From assembly GCA_038065675.1 (NCBI GenBank), contig JBBTQM010000022.1, positions 1 to 33,211 on the forward strand: a stretch of 33,211 nucleotides of DNA, in the 5' to 3' direction. This stretch comes from JAUYLU01 sp038065675. Its GTDB lineage: Bacteria > Patescibacteriota > Minisyncoccia > Phycocordibacterales > VMEP01. Under the pieces are notes generated by a model. That model was not told the origin of the DNA and did not search any database. It saw only the letters and a program-made list of their open reading frames with translations. The first letter of the stretch is position 1. Every line of letters begins with the position of its first letter. The translations under genes were made by a program, and so were the position numbers. Positions 20,374-27,184 of this stretch are shown piece after piece.

Positions 20374-20453
20374 AAAATTGAAACGCACACAATCACCGTC
20401 GTCGAAGGGAACGCGTTCTAAATAGGTACTAGGTTGGTAAAATAAAGGCGCCA

Positions 20454-20478
20454 AAACAAAAGGGGCCGAATTGGCCCC
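20454..20478 (-). terminator. Terminator of the 60-residue membrane protein gene
   Basis: Minus strand GGGGCC-AATTC-GGCCCC followed by TTTTGTTTTGG. Confidence 0.85.
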
Positions 20479-20490
20479 GAAGGATGAGAA

Positions 20491-20673
20491 TCATATGACG
20501 ATTCCGCCTCGCTGAATTGATGCTACGATATAGAGAATTACTCCGGCTAACACAAAAGCTACGAGGACGGCAGCAAGCACGACGCCGACTTTCTCTTTTT
20601 TCTCGAGGAGAAAAAAGTAGAGCAAAAGCCGCGACAATTTTTCATTCAGGGAGTTCTTGTTGATGGTCCGCAT
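20491..20673 (-). CDS. Small single-pass membrane protein, 60 residues
   Basis: The protein has a basic/polar start (MRTINKNSLNEKLSRLLLYFFLLEKKEK) and one strong hydrophobic helix (VGVVLAAVLVAFVLAGVILYIVA, about residues 29-51), ending SIQRGGIVI. ATG 20673 is preceded by GGAGG at seven bases, an ideal ribosome site, and a good terminator follows, which together make this a real gene despite its size. It is one of only two genes in the window ending in TGA. Function unknown; the two-part amphipathic-then-hydrophobic layout would fit a membrane regulator or a small toxin-like peptide, but nothing proves either. Confidence 0.65.
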   Translation of the reverse strand: MRTINKNSLNEKLSRLLLYFFLLEKKEKVGVVLAAVLVAFVLAGVILYIVASIQRGGIVI

Positions 20674-20766
20674 TTTGGAGCCTCCGTTTCCGCCTACTGG
20701 CTTGAAGATTAGTATGAGATAGGGAGTTTGTAAAGTATGTCTTTGTGTTCAATAATAAATCTATAA

Positions 20767-21384
20767 ATGGACAAAAGAGCCGAACTCAAAAAATTGGAAG
20801 AAGAAATTGCGGCGGATTTTCATTTGCCGCTTGAATCAAATTTGGTATTCGGCGAGGGGAATCCCGATTGCGACGTTATTTTTATCGGCGAGGCGCCCGG
20901 GCTTCATGAAGATATACAAAAGCGTCCGTTTGTCGGTAGGTCCGGGCAATTGCTCAGGAAGAATATTCGCGAGCTCGGATGGAAAGAGGAAGATGTTTAC
21001 ATAACGAACATAGTAAAGCGCCGCCCGCCGGAGAACCGCGACCCGTTGCCCGGAGAGATTAACGCATACAAGCCATATCTCACGCGCCAGATTGAAATAA
21101 TAAATCCAAAAGTAATTGTCACGCTTGGCCGCTTTTCAATGAATTATTTTCTGCCGACCGCGAAAATAACCCGCGACCAGGGGAAACTTTTCCGCGCCGG
21201 TAAATGGTACGTTGCACCAATACTTCATCCGTCCGCGGCGCTCCGCGGGAACGAAATGATGAAAATGTTCCAGGAGAGTTTTAAGAAAATTCCCGCGATG
21301 ATTAAAAAAGTGGAGACTTTCAATGAGGAGATTGAGGATACGTCTCCGCCGCCAAAAGAATCTTCACAGAAAAATTTGTTTTAA
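20767..21384 (+). CDS. Family 4-type uracil-DNA glycosylase lacking Fe-S cysteines
   Basis: Removes uracil from DNA as the first step of base-excision repair. The family 4 motifs are present: VFGEGNPDCDVIFIGEAPG (motif 1), RPFVGRSGQLL, VYITNIVKRRPPENRDPLP and the motif 2 HPSAALR. In thermophile homologues four Cys bind a 4Fe-4S cluster: a CxxC near the N-terminus, one in VKCRPP and one about 16 residues later. Here the positions read DFHLPL, VKRRPP and NAYKPYL, so all four are gone; the only Cys (NPDCD) is elsewhere. 205 residues. A truncated copy of its 5' end lies 456 bases upstream. Confidence 0.9.
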   Translation: MDKRAELKKLEEEIAADFHLPLESNLVFGEGNPDCDVIFIGEAPGLHEDIQKRPFVGRSGQLLRKNIRELGWKEEDVYITNIVKRRPPENRDPLPGEINAYKPYLTRQIEIINPKVIVTLGRFSMNYFLPTAKITRDQGKLFRAGKWYVAPILHPSAALRGNEMMKMFQESFKKIPAMIKKVETFNEEIEDTSPPPKESSQKNLF

Positions 21385-21387
21385 AAA

Positions 21388-21411
21388 CCCCCGCCCTTTG
21401 CAAGGCGGGGG
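21388..21411. terminator. Terminator between the glycosylase and CDF transporter genes
   Basis: CCCCCGCC (21388-21395) pairs with GGCGGGGG (21404-21411); a five-T run follows on the minus strand, so it mainly ends the CDF gene. Confidence 0.75.
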
Positions 21412-21423
21412 AGGAACCAGTTT

Positions 21424-22059
21424 TCAGTGTTCGTGATGATGCCCTTTAAGGATGGTCCCAAGGAGGAATCCGCTGAGGACGAACATGAAGAGCGACAACT
21501 TGTGCGACATCCAGGCGTCTATTCCTTGTATGCCGAAAGCGAGCGCGCCGGACGCGGACAACACAACAATCGCCGAAAACAGGAAGTCGAAGATGGTGTG
21601 CCATGAAAATACCACATGGGTGGAATTTTTCTCTGGGTCGGACCAATGAAGAACCGCGTAGACTACCGCGCTCCCAAAGATCCCGACCACCCCTCCGGCA
21701 AGAACCCATCCGCTCGCTATGTTTACGGGGTTAGCCATCCTCTCCACCGATTCGCCGAGGATATGATACGCCCCAGAAAACAGAAGGAGCACCCCGCCTA
21801 TGGCGAACGCGCGCCTGATGAGATTTTCTTTTTCGCGCGTTACCATCGTTGCCAGTATGGCGACCGAAAGGGAACCAATCGCGGCGATGTTATCTGAGAG
21901 TAAATGGATTGTGTCCGAGAGAAGCGTCAGGCTCCCGCCCGAAAGTGCTATCAATGCCACTTGGGCGATAACGGTTGAGGTGTTTACTGCGACCGCTCCG
22001 CTGTAGCGCCTTATTTCCGTGGCGGAAAGCCACGAGAGAGCATAGAAAAATGCCGTCAT
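21424..22059 (-). CDS. Cation diffusion facilitator-type transporter, membrane domain only
   Basis: Probable metal-proton antiporter exporting Zn, Co or a similar ion. Six hydrophobic segments are visible. The first metal site is LLSDTIHLLSDNIAAI (helix 2 pattern with D and HxxxD) and the second VVFSWHTIFDFLFSAIVV (HxxxD in helix 5). The C-terminal cytoplasmic dimerisation domain of typical CDF proteins is absent; the protein ends in GHHHEH, which could bind metal. ATG 22059 (211 residues) is chosen because the promoter at 22102-22129 leaves a 36-nt leader; an upstream TTG start would precede the transcript. Ends in TGA. Confidence 0.8.
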   Translation of the reverse strand: MTAFFYALSWLSATEIRRYSGAVAVNTSTVIAQVALIALSGGSLTLLSDTIHLLSDNIAAIGSLSVAILATMVTREKENLIRRAFAIGGVLLLFSGAYHILGESVERMANPVNIASGWVLAGGVVGIFGSAVVYAVLHWSDPEKNSTHVVFSWHTIFDFLFSAIVVLSASGALAFGIQGIDAWMSHKLSLFMFVLSGFLLGTILKGHHHEH

Positions 22060-22101
22060 GGATTTCCCCAGTTGACGAAGTTTGAAAAAGAACCCGATGC
22101 A

Positions 22102-22129
22102 ATCGTACAACAAAAACTTTGTTTGTCAA
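22102..22129 (-). promoter_or_regulatory. Promoter of the CDF transporter gene
   Basis: Minus strand TTGACA (22124-22129), 16-nt spacer, TACGAT (22102-22107); start near 22095. Confidence 0.6.
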
Positions 22130-22211
22130 ACGAAAAAAATTGGGCTAGAATGGAAAAACTTACAACTCTGCTTGTTATTAGTTATTCGTTGTAAGTTATA
22201 GTTTTTAATAT

Positions 22212-22284
22212 GGTGCCTATGGTGTAACGGTTAACACTGAGGTTTGTGGAACCTTCGATTCGGGTTCGATTCCCGATAGGCACC
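22212..22284 (+). tRNA. tRNA-His(GTG)
   Basis: Acceptor GTGCCTA/TAGGCAC with the histidine-specific extra G at 22212 facing discriminator C (22284); D-arm GTG..CAC, anticodon stem GAGGT/ACCTT with loop TTGTGGA (GTG), T-arm TCGGG-TTCGATT-CCCGA. A period-7 GTTATTA tract lies just upstream (about 22165-22205). Confidence 0.94.
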
Positions 22285-22337
22285 CAAAAATTTCCGATTC
22301 GTCTTCGCGTGATACGATAATCTGCTAAAATATAAAA

Positions 22338-23249
22338 ATGTCCATCTTTCTGATGCTCATTGCGGTAGTCCTGCTTTTTCTTTTTTCCATCGGGAAATTC
22401 AGCCGTCAGGTTCAAATAGTTTCGGGGGACAAACTCAAATCCATCCTTGCCGATGTAACCGCTACGCCGCTTAAGGGCACGGTGATAGGAGCGATTCTCA
22501 CGAGCATTATTCAGTCAAGCACCGCAACTACGGTAATGCTTGTCGGCCTCGTTAACGCCGGGCTCGTTTCTTTTTACAATAGTTTGGGCATCGTATTCGG
22601 CGCCAATATAGGGACAACCATCACTTCTCAGCTTTTGGCTTTCAATTTTGAGGCGCTGGCGCCGCTTTTTGTGGTTGCCGGATTTATTATAGACAAGATA
22701 GAAAACAGGTGGAAACGCTACGGAAAATCCCTTTTTTATTTCGGCCTGGTATTTTTATGTTTCGCGCTCATTGAGATAATCGCCGCGCCATTTCAGTCCA
22801 ATCAAACCATTCTCAACATTTTGGAACAGATAGACGGCCTTACTTATGCCATTTTGGCTGGTGCCGTGCTTTCCACTGTATTTCAGTCAAGCACGGTGAC
22901 TACGGGAATAGTTATCACCCTCGCTGTTCAGGGACTCTTGTCTCTTGAACAGTCCTTCGGTATAGTTTTGGGCGCCAACATCGGGACCACTTCCACGGCT
23001 CTTATCGCTTCTCTTGTCATGGACCGTGCCGCTAAACAGACTGCAGTAGCTCACTTTCTGTTTAACGTGATAGGCGTTGTCATAATCATTCCGCTCTTCG
23101 TTCCTTTCCTTGGGTTTGTAGGGAATCTCAGTGACGGCATCGCTTCACGCATAGCGAATGCCCACCTTATATTCAACCTTGCGTCTGCGGCTATCTTTCT
23201 GGTGTTTATTAAATCATTTTCGTCGCTTGTCAGGCTCATCGTAAAATAA
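22338..23249 (+). CDS. Na+/phosphate cotransporter family protein
   Basis: Membrane transporter of the NptA/PF02690-type family, importing phosphate with sodium. The inverted-repeat architecture is plain: TSIIQSSTATTVMLVG (about residues 56-71) and STVFQSSTVTTGIVIT carry the two QSS motifs, and GIVFGANIGTTIT and GIVLGANIGTTST follow each. About eight hydrophobic segments. 303 residues; the C-terminal PhoU-like domain of longer relatives is missing. Short gap (6 bases) to the ZIP gene, so they are probably one transcript. Confidence 0.9.
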   Translation: MSIFLMLIAVVLLFLFSIGKFSRQVQIVSGDKLKSILADVTATPLKGTVIGAILTSIIQSSTATTVMLVGLVNAGLVSFYNSLGIVFGANIGTTITSQLLAFNFEALAPLFVVAGFIIDKIENRWKRYGKSLFYFGLVFLCFALIEIIAAPFQSNQTILNILEQIDGLTYAILAGAVLSTVFQSSTVTTGIVITLAVQGLLSLEQSFGIVLGANIGTTSTALIASLVMDRAAKQTAVAHFLFNVIGVVIIIPLFVPFLGFVGNLSDGIASRIANAHLIFNLASAAIFLVFIKSFSSLVRLIVK

Positions 23250-23255
23250 ACCAAT

Positions 23256-23978
23256 ATGGCAATCTTTTTTATTTTCCTCACTTTCGCCTCCACTTTTTTT
23301 GGCGGGTTTTTGAGTTTTCGGTATAAAGACCGGCTTCATTTAATTTTGGGCTTTACCGCCGGCGTTCTTCTCGGTGTCGTCGCCTTTGACCTTCTGCCGG
23401 AAATTATAGACTCGGTTAATTCTTTGGGTATAGAGCCGATTTATCCGATGATGGCTCTCGTTGTCGGTTTTTTTCTTTTCCATTCCATTGAAAAATGGCT
23501 TCTCATTCATCACGCCCACGAGGAAGCGTACGGTCCGCATACGCACCCGACGGTAGGGATGATGTCGGCGTTCGCCATCATCGGGCACTCGTTCTTGGAC
23601 GGCATGGGGATAGGATTGGGTTTTCAAATTTCTCCGGAAGTCGGTATCCCGGTTGCGATTGCCGTAATATCGCACGCTTTTTCCGACGGTTTAAATACGG
23701 TAAATCTTATGCTTCTTCACAAGAATCCGGACAAAAAAGCACTCAAGTTTCTTTTTATGAACGCTGTCGCTCCGGTTTTAGGAGGTCTTTCAACAATTTT
23801 TTTCACGTTCTCGGAGCAGTTTTTAACGCTTTATCTCGGTTTTTTTGCCGGGTTTTTCCTCTATATCGGTGCGTCGGAGGTTCTGCCGGAAGCGCACAGC
23901 AGGGATTCGTCGTTTAAGACTGTTCTCGCCACCCTCTTCGGCGTCCTCCTTATTTTCTTCGCAACGCGCTTGGGCTAG
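23256..23978 (+). CDS. ZIP family metal transporter
   Basis: Probable zinc or divalent-metal importer. 240 residues with about eight helices. The metal path is given by IGHSFLDGMGIGLGF (helix 4, HSxxDGxxIG) and ISHAFSDGLNTVNL (helix 5, with HAFSDG in place of the usual HExPDG). A His-rich loop between helices 3 and 4 (LLIHHAHEEAYGPHTHPTVG) is a typical ZIP metal-sensing loop. It follows the phosphate transporter by 6 bases. Together with the divergent CDF exporter nearby this makes a small metal and phosphate transport group. Confidence 0.9.
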   Translation: MAIFFIFLTFASTFFGGFLSFRYKDRLHLILGFTAGVLLGVVAFDLLPEIIDSVNSLGIEPIYPMMALVVGFFLFHSIEKWLLIHHAHEEAYGPHTHPTVGMMSAFAIIGHSFLDGMGIGLGFQISPEVGIPVAIAVISHAFSDGLNTVNLMLLHKNPDKKALKFLFMNAVAPVLGGLSTIFFTFSEQFLTLYLGFFAGFFLYIGASEVLPEAHSRDSSFKTVLATLFGVLLIFFATRLG

Positions 23979-23987
23979 TGTTATAAT
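23979..23987 (+). promoter_or_regulatory. Extended -10 before the DoxX-like gene
   Basis: TGTTATAAT with the -10 at 23982-23987, overlapping the end of the ZIP gene region; start near 23994, about 29 nt before ATG 24023. Confidence 0.55.
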
Positions 23988-24022
23988 AATCAGTGATTAT
24001 AAGAATAATTTAATTTTAAATT

Positions 24023-24481
24023 ATGTTAGAAACAGTAATGAATAAATGCCATTCGTGGTGCGGGCACCGTTACTCTGGCATCGCGGCGCGGGTTTTTCTT
24101 TCAGCCCTTTTCATAATCGTTGGCTTTAACAAGCTGATGAATTTTTCCGCCACGGCGCAATTCGTCGGTTCTGCGGGGATTCCGATGCCGGAAGTAATGA
24201 CTGTTCTCGCCATTGTCTTTGAGTTAGGCGGCGGCTTGATGTTGCTTTTCGGTTTCAGGAAGCGACTTGCCATAGCGATGCTCGTTGTATTCACGGCTGT
24301 TGCCACCGCGCTCTTCCATCTTCGTGGCCTTGCAACCGACCAGACGCAGATGGTGATGTTTCTGAAAAACCTCGCCATAATCGGCGGCCTTCTTGCTCTA
24401 TACAAAGGATGCGGTTGCGGCCACGGCGGATGCTCATCCTGCTCCGGCAAGACTTGCGAGAATTGCGGCCCGAAGGAGTAA
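24023..24481 (+). CDS. DoxX-family membrane protein with cysteine-rich tail
   Basis: 152 residues. Four helices in DoxX style: ARVFLSALFIIVGFNKLMNF, EVMTVLAIVFELGGGLMLLFGF, RLAIAMLVVFTAVATALFHL and VMFLKNLAIIGGLLALY. The N-terminus (NKCHSWCGH) and the C-terminus (GCGCGHGGCSSCSGKTCENCG, six Cys) are unusually cysteine-rich and could bind a metal or a cluster, or take part in thiol exchange. DoxX relatives work in membrane redox and sulphur stress. ATG 24023 is used; ATG 24038 is possible. Own extended -10 promoter upstream and terminator downstream. Confidence 0.82.
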   Translation: MLETVMNKCHSWCGHRYSGIAARVFLSALFIIVGFNKLMNFSATAQFVGSAGIPMPEVMTVLAIVFELGGGLMLLFGFRKRLAIAMLVVFTAVATALFHLRGLATDQTQMVMFLKNLAIIGGLLALYKGCGCGHGGCSSCSGKTCENCGPKE

Positions 24482-24490
24482 TTTTAAAAC

Positions 24491-24521
24491 AAAAAACTCC
24501 CGCTCTTGGCGGGAGTTTTTT
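24491..24521 (+). terminator. Terminator of the DoxX-like gene
   Basis: AAAAAACTCCCGC pairs with GCGGGAGTTTTTT (13 pairs), then GTTTTT. Confidence 0.9.
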
Positions 24522-24573
24522 GTTTTTCCGAAGGATGGTAGAATTTCTTTACGATTAATTAATTTATAAAAAT

Positions 24574-25362
24574 ATGAACAACGAAACACTTTTGGAGAAC
24601 AAGCGCGTCATACAGGCTGTGTTTTCGCTCCTTATTATGGCGTCTCTTTTTCTTGCCGCGAAATTTATAAGTGAGCTTAAATCATATTCGTATATCGGCG
24701 GTATGGGGCAGTCCAATGTAATCAGTGTTTCCGGAGAAGGAGAAGTTTTCGCCGTTCCGGATATCGCAACAATTTCATTTTCAATCCGCCACGAAGGTAA
24801 AACTGTCGCCGATACACAGAAGGAAGTAAATAAGCGCGTAGACACGGCGCTTAAATTTCTGAAGGATAGCGGTGTCGCCGAGAAAGACATTAAAACTATT
24901 TCTTACAATGCCCTTCCTCAATACCAATATTACGATGTATCGTGCACCGCTATCGGCTGTCCGAAACCGGGTAAGCGCGTACTTTCCGGATATGAAGTTG
25001 CGCAAACAGTTTCCGTAAAAATTCGCGACACGGAGAAGGCGGGAGCAATCGTTGACGGTTTGGGGAAAGCCGGCACTACCGACATTTCCGGACCCGAATT
25101 TTCAATTGACGATGACCAGGCTCTCCGCGCGGAAGCACGCAAGAAGGCGATTGATGACGCCCGCGCCAAAGCGGAAGTTCTTGCCGACGACCTCGGCGTG
25201 CGCCTAGTCAGAATAGTTTCTTTCTCCGAGGGAGGAGGATATCCGATATATTACAGCAAGGCTATGGGAATGGGGGGCGACGCGGAGAGCGTTCCGGCAC
25301 AGCTTCCGAAGGGGGAGAATAAGATAACTTCAAGTGTTACGATTTCTTATGAGATAAGGTAA
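24574..25362 (+). CDS. SIMPL domain protein (DUF541)
   Basis: 262 residues: an N-terminal membrane anchor (VIQAVFSLLIMASLFLAAKFI, about 12-32) and an exported SIMPL domain that starts ISVSGEGEVFAVPDIATISFSIRHEG and contains DSGVAEKDIKTISYNALPQY, SGYEVAQTVSVKIRD and ARKKAIDDARAKAEVLADDLGVRLVRIVSFSEGG. The domain is common in envelope proteins, some linked to oxidative stress, but its activity is unknown. A Cys pair (DVSCTAIGCPKPG) probably forms a disulphide outside the cell. Monocistronic, with terminators on both sides. Confidence 0.9.
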   Translation: MNNETLLENKRVIQAVFSLLIMASLFLAAKFISELKSYSYIGGMGQSNVISVSGEGEVFAVPDIATISFSIRHEGKTVADTQKEVNKRVDTALKFLKDSGVAEKDIKTISYNALPQYQYYDVSCTAIGCPKPGKRVLSGYEVAQTVSVKIRDTEKAGAIVDGLGKAGTTDISGPEFSIDDDQALRAEARKKAIDDARAKAEVLADDLGVRLVRIVSFSEGGGYPIYYSKAMGMGGDAESVPAQLPKGENKITSSVTISYEIR

Positions 25363-25400
25363 CCAACGACCCACAACCTACAACCAACAACTAAATACAA

Positions 25401-25449
25401 AAAACCGCCTCGTGAGGTAGACGAAGCCGCCGTCTCACGGGGCGGTTTT
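25401..25449 (+). terminator. Terminator of the SIMPL gene
   Basis: AAAACCGCCTCGTGAG (25401-25416) pairs with CTCACGGGGCGGTTTT (25434-25449), 16 pairs; loop of 17 bases. Confidence 0.85.
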
Positions 25450-25463
25450 TGTATGACACATTG

Positions 25464-25493
25464 CTTGACATTTAGTCAAGTTTATGATATCAA
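25464..25493 (+). promoter_or_regulatory. Promoter with operator-like dyad before the two-gene cassette
   Basis: TTGACA (25465-25470), 17-nt spacer, TATCAA (25488-25493). The -35 is inside a perfect inverted repeat CTTGAC-ATTTA-GTCAAG (25464-25480), a likely repressor site. Start near 25500, leaving a leader of about 74 nt. Confidence 0.65.
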
Positions 25494-25573
25494 TTTAGGC
25501 AGATTTAAGTAGCACTTTGAAGTCGTTTCAGGCCGCAGTTTCCGCAACTAAACCGTTTTTGAGGAGTGATACC

Positions 25574-26242
25574 ATGAAAAGGACGATGAAAGCCAAGAAA
25601 GACGAAGCGAAGAAAAAAAACGAGGCGGGGAAGAAAGCTGCGGCCCAGAAACCGAAACCGGAGAAAACCCGGAAAGCAAAAGGACCGAAGCCCAACTACA
25701 CCCCGAAGGGGGAAATCGTCGCGAAAGCGAAGACCTCCCCGTATGTCGAGGAGGACGTGAGACGGCTCCTGAATGGTCTCGTCGACCGCGCGAAGTACCG
25801 CATCGGCAACGCCGAATTCGAAAAGGAGGAGGTCCCGCGTTTCAAGGGAGCGCCGCAAGGAGATACCATTTGCGCCGTGAGATTCCTCGGCGCGGTGGAG
25901 GGGCACGAACTCATTCTTTCGGGCGTTCAGCCCGGCATGAGCATGCCCACCAAGAAGCTGACGAGTTTCGTCTTCTCGACGAATTCGAAAGTTGTGGAGG
26001 TACAGCGAGTGCAACACGCGCTCTGGAAGTATCTCCAGCATTTCGCGGGAAATGGGAAAGGCCAAGTGCCGAAGAGCGCCGAAGCCAAGCCGAAAGCCGA
26101 CATCCCCGCAATGGTGATGGCGGCAGTCAAGCGGCAGGAGGAAGCTCCCGCCGTGGAAACCGCGCCCGCCGTGCCTGCCAAGCCGGGAGATCAAGGAGAT
26201 CAAAAAACCGGCGGAAAGGCCCGAGATTTGCGGGGTGAGTAA
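25574..26242 (+). CDS. Lys/Ala-rich protein of unknown function, first gene of a GC-rich pair
   Basis: 222 residues from ATG 25574, placed by GAGGAG seven bases upstream. Residues 1-45 are almost only K, A, E and P (histone-tail-like, likely nucleic-acid binding or disordered). The middle, about 55-160, looks globular: SPYVEEDVRRLLNGLVDRA, then DTICAVRFLGAVEGHELILSGVQ and VQHALWKYLQHFAG. The C-terminal about 60 residues are again low-complexity (A, P, K, E). The globular part loosely resembles the next protein (AVR..VE.GH.L...V, then A.W.YL), so the two may be diverged tandem paralogues. Base composition is clearly GC-richer than the neighbours. I do not recognise the family. Confidence 0.65.
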   Translation: MKRTMKAKKDEAKKKNEAGKKAAAQKPKPEKTRKAKGPKPNYTPKGEIVAKAKTSPYVEEDVRRLLNGLVDRAKYRIGNAEFEKEEVPRFKGAPQGDTICAVRFLGAVEGHELILSGVQPGMSMPTKKLTSFVFSTNSKVVEVQRVQHALWKYLQHFAGNGKGQVPKSAEAKPKADIPAMVMAAVKRQEEAPAVETAPAVPAKPGDQGDQKTGGKARDLRGE

Positions 26243-26687
26243 CAAGGCCGACGGGCTCGTGCTTGGCAAGCCGGGGAGGTACTCTTTCGACAGCGCGAAA
26301 GGACCGCGCGCTTTTTTCGAAATAGCCTCAATCACGTTAAAGGGGAGGGAGAAAAAAGTGGTGGCGGTTCGCATCACGCGCGTTGAGAGGGGACATTCCC
26401 TTTACACCTCGTGCGTGCGTCTCCTCGGGACGTATCTTTTCCACTACGCGCTTCGGGCAGCCAAGCCGAATTTCAAGGGACCAAGGGCTCCGGCTCTCTC
26501 GGCTATGTGGGATTACTTGCGCGAGGTTGTGATGTGCGCAACCGCCGTTACTGCCGTTACGGTGGAAATGGAAAAGACCCACCACAGCGATGTTCACTCG
26601 GTGCCGCCGGCGGTTCCCGGAAGACTGGATGCTCCGCAATACGGCAAGTCGGCTAACGCCCATCCCGAGCATCCGACCCCGCAATAA
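26235..26687 (+). CDS. Unknown protein, second gene of the GC-rich pair
   Basis: 150 residues starting at GTG 26235, which overlaps the stop of the previous gene (GTGAGTAA), a typical coupled junction. A globular region YSFDSAKGPRAFFEIASITLKG..KVVAVRITRVERGHSLYTSCVRLLGTYLFHYAL..APALSAMWDYLREVV is followed by a His/Pro-rich tail (HHSDVHSVPPAVPGRL, HPEHPTPQ). No known motif. The arrangement of AVRITRVERGHSL then AMWDYL matches the order in the first protein. The pair ends with a strong terminator at 26705-26740 and so forms one transcription unit. Confidence 0.6.
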   Translation: MSNKADGLVLGKPGRYSFDSAKGPRAFFEIASITLKGREKKVVAVRITRVERGHSLYTSCVRLLGTYLFHYALRAAKPNFKGPRAPALSAMWDYLREVVMCATAVTAVTVEMEKTHHSDVHSVPPAVPGRLDAPQYGKSANAHPEHPTPQ

Positions 26688-26704
26688 GTCGCACCCTGCG
26701 GCTC

Positions 26705-26740
26705 CCGCGCGACGAACCCAAGGTTCGCCGCGCGGTTTTT
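26705..26740 (+). terminator. Terminator of the two-gene cassette
   Basis: CCGCGCGACGAACC (26705-26718) pairs with GGTTCGCCGCGCGG (26722-26735), one mismatch, then TTTTT. Confidence 0.88.
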
Positions 26741-26750
26741 CTTTTTCTTG

Positions 26751-26789
26751 ACCCCGCAGTAGTCCGCCTTGGGCGGACTACTGCGGGGT
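26751..26789. repeat. 18-bp perfect inverted repeat with 3-base loop
   Basis: ACCCCGCAGTAGTCCGCC (26751-26768), loop TTG, then the exact complement (26772-26789). No T-run follows. The inner CCGCC-TTG-GGCGG recalls the palindrome at 10081. Confidence 0.75.
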
Positions 26790-26827
26790 TGACTTAAAAA
26801 TATAGGAGTATATGATATCCGCATTAA

Positions 26828-26848
26828 AGCCCTGCGGGGCGTTTTTTT
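26828..26848 (+). terminator. Short hairpin with T-run before secE
   Basis: AGCCC-TGCG-GGGC-GTTTTTTT. It lies upstream of secE, so it would end transcription arriving from the cassette or act as an attenuator. Confidence 0.5.
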
Positions 26849-26862
26849 AAACAAAAATTATT

Positions 26863-27045
26863 ATGTCACTCATTGATTATCTTCGCGAAACAAAAGGAGA
26901 ATTAAAACACGTTTCTTGGCCTTCCAGGCGCCAAACCTTAACTTTTACCGTAATCGTTATTTTAATTTCAATCGCTACCGCGTATTTTTTGGGCATTTTT
27001 GATTATGTTTTTAAAATCGCCCTTGAAAAAGCGATTCTCAAGTAA
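26863..27045 (+). CDS. secE: Preprotein translocase subunit SecE
   Basis: Essential clamp of the SecYEG protein channel. 60 residues, the single-helix form found in most bacteria: an amphipathic start (LIDYLRETKGELKHVSWPSRRQTL, containing the conserved ELKxVSWP) and one transmembrane helix (TFTVIVILISIATAYFLGIFDYVF). It precedes nusG and rplK, the classic order, though with a 139-base gap to nusG that holds a degenerate palindrome (27070-27089). Confidence 0.96.
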   Translation: MSLIDYLRETKGELKHVSWPSRRQTLTFTVIVILISIATAYFLGIFDYVFKIALEKAILK

Positions 27046-27184
27046 GTTTAAAATCAATCACTTGTCCTGCCTGCCTGTCGGCAGACAGGTTAGAAATTTA
27101 CTATTGTTTCAAACAGGAGCCAAAATGAACAAGAGATAAACATGATGAAAAATACAAGATTTATAAAATTTAATTTCTAATAGG

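Noticed and set aside
25505..26377. 290-residue minus-strand frame across the GC-rich cassette
   Set aside because: GC-rich DNA gives long spurious frames; the plus-strand genes have promoter, ribosome site, coupled junction and terminator, and this one has none.
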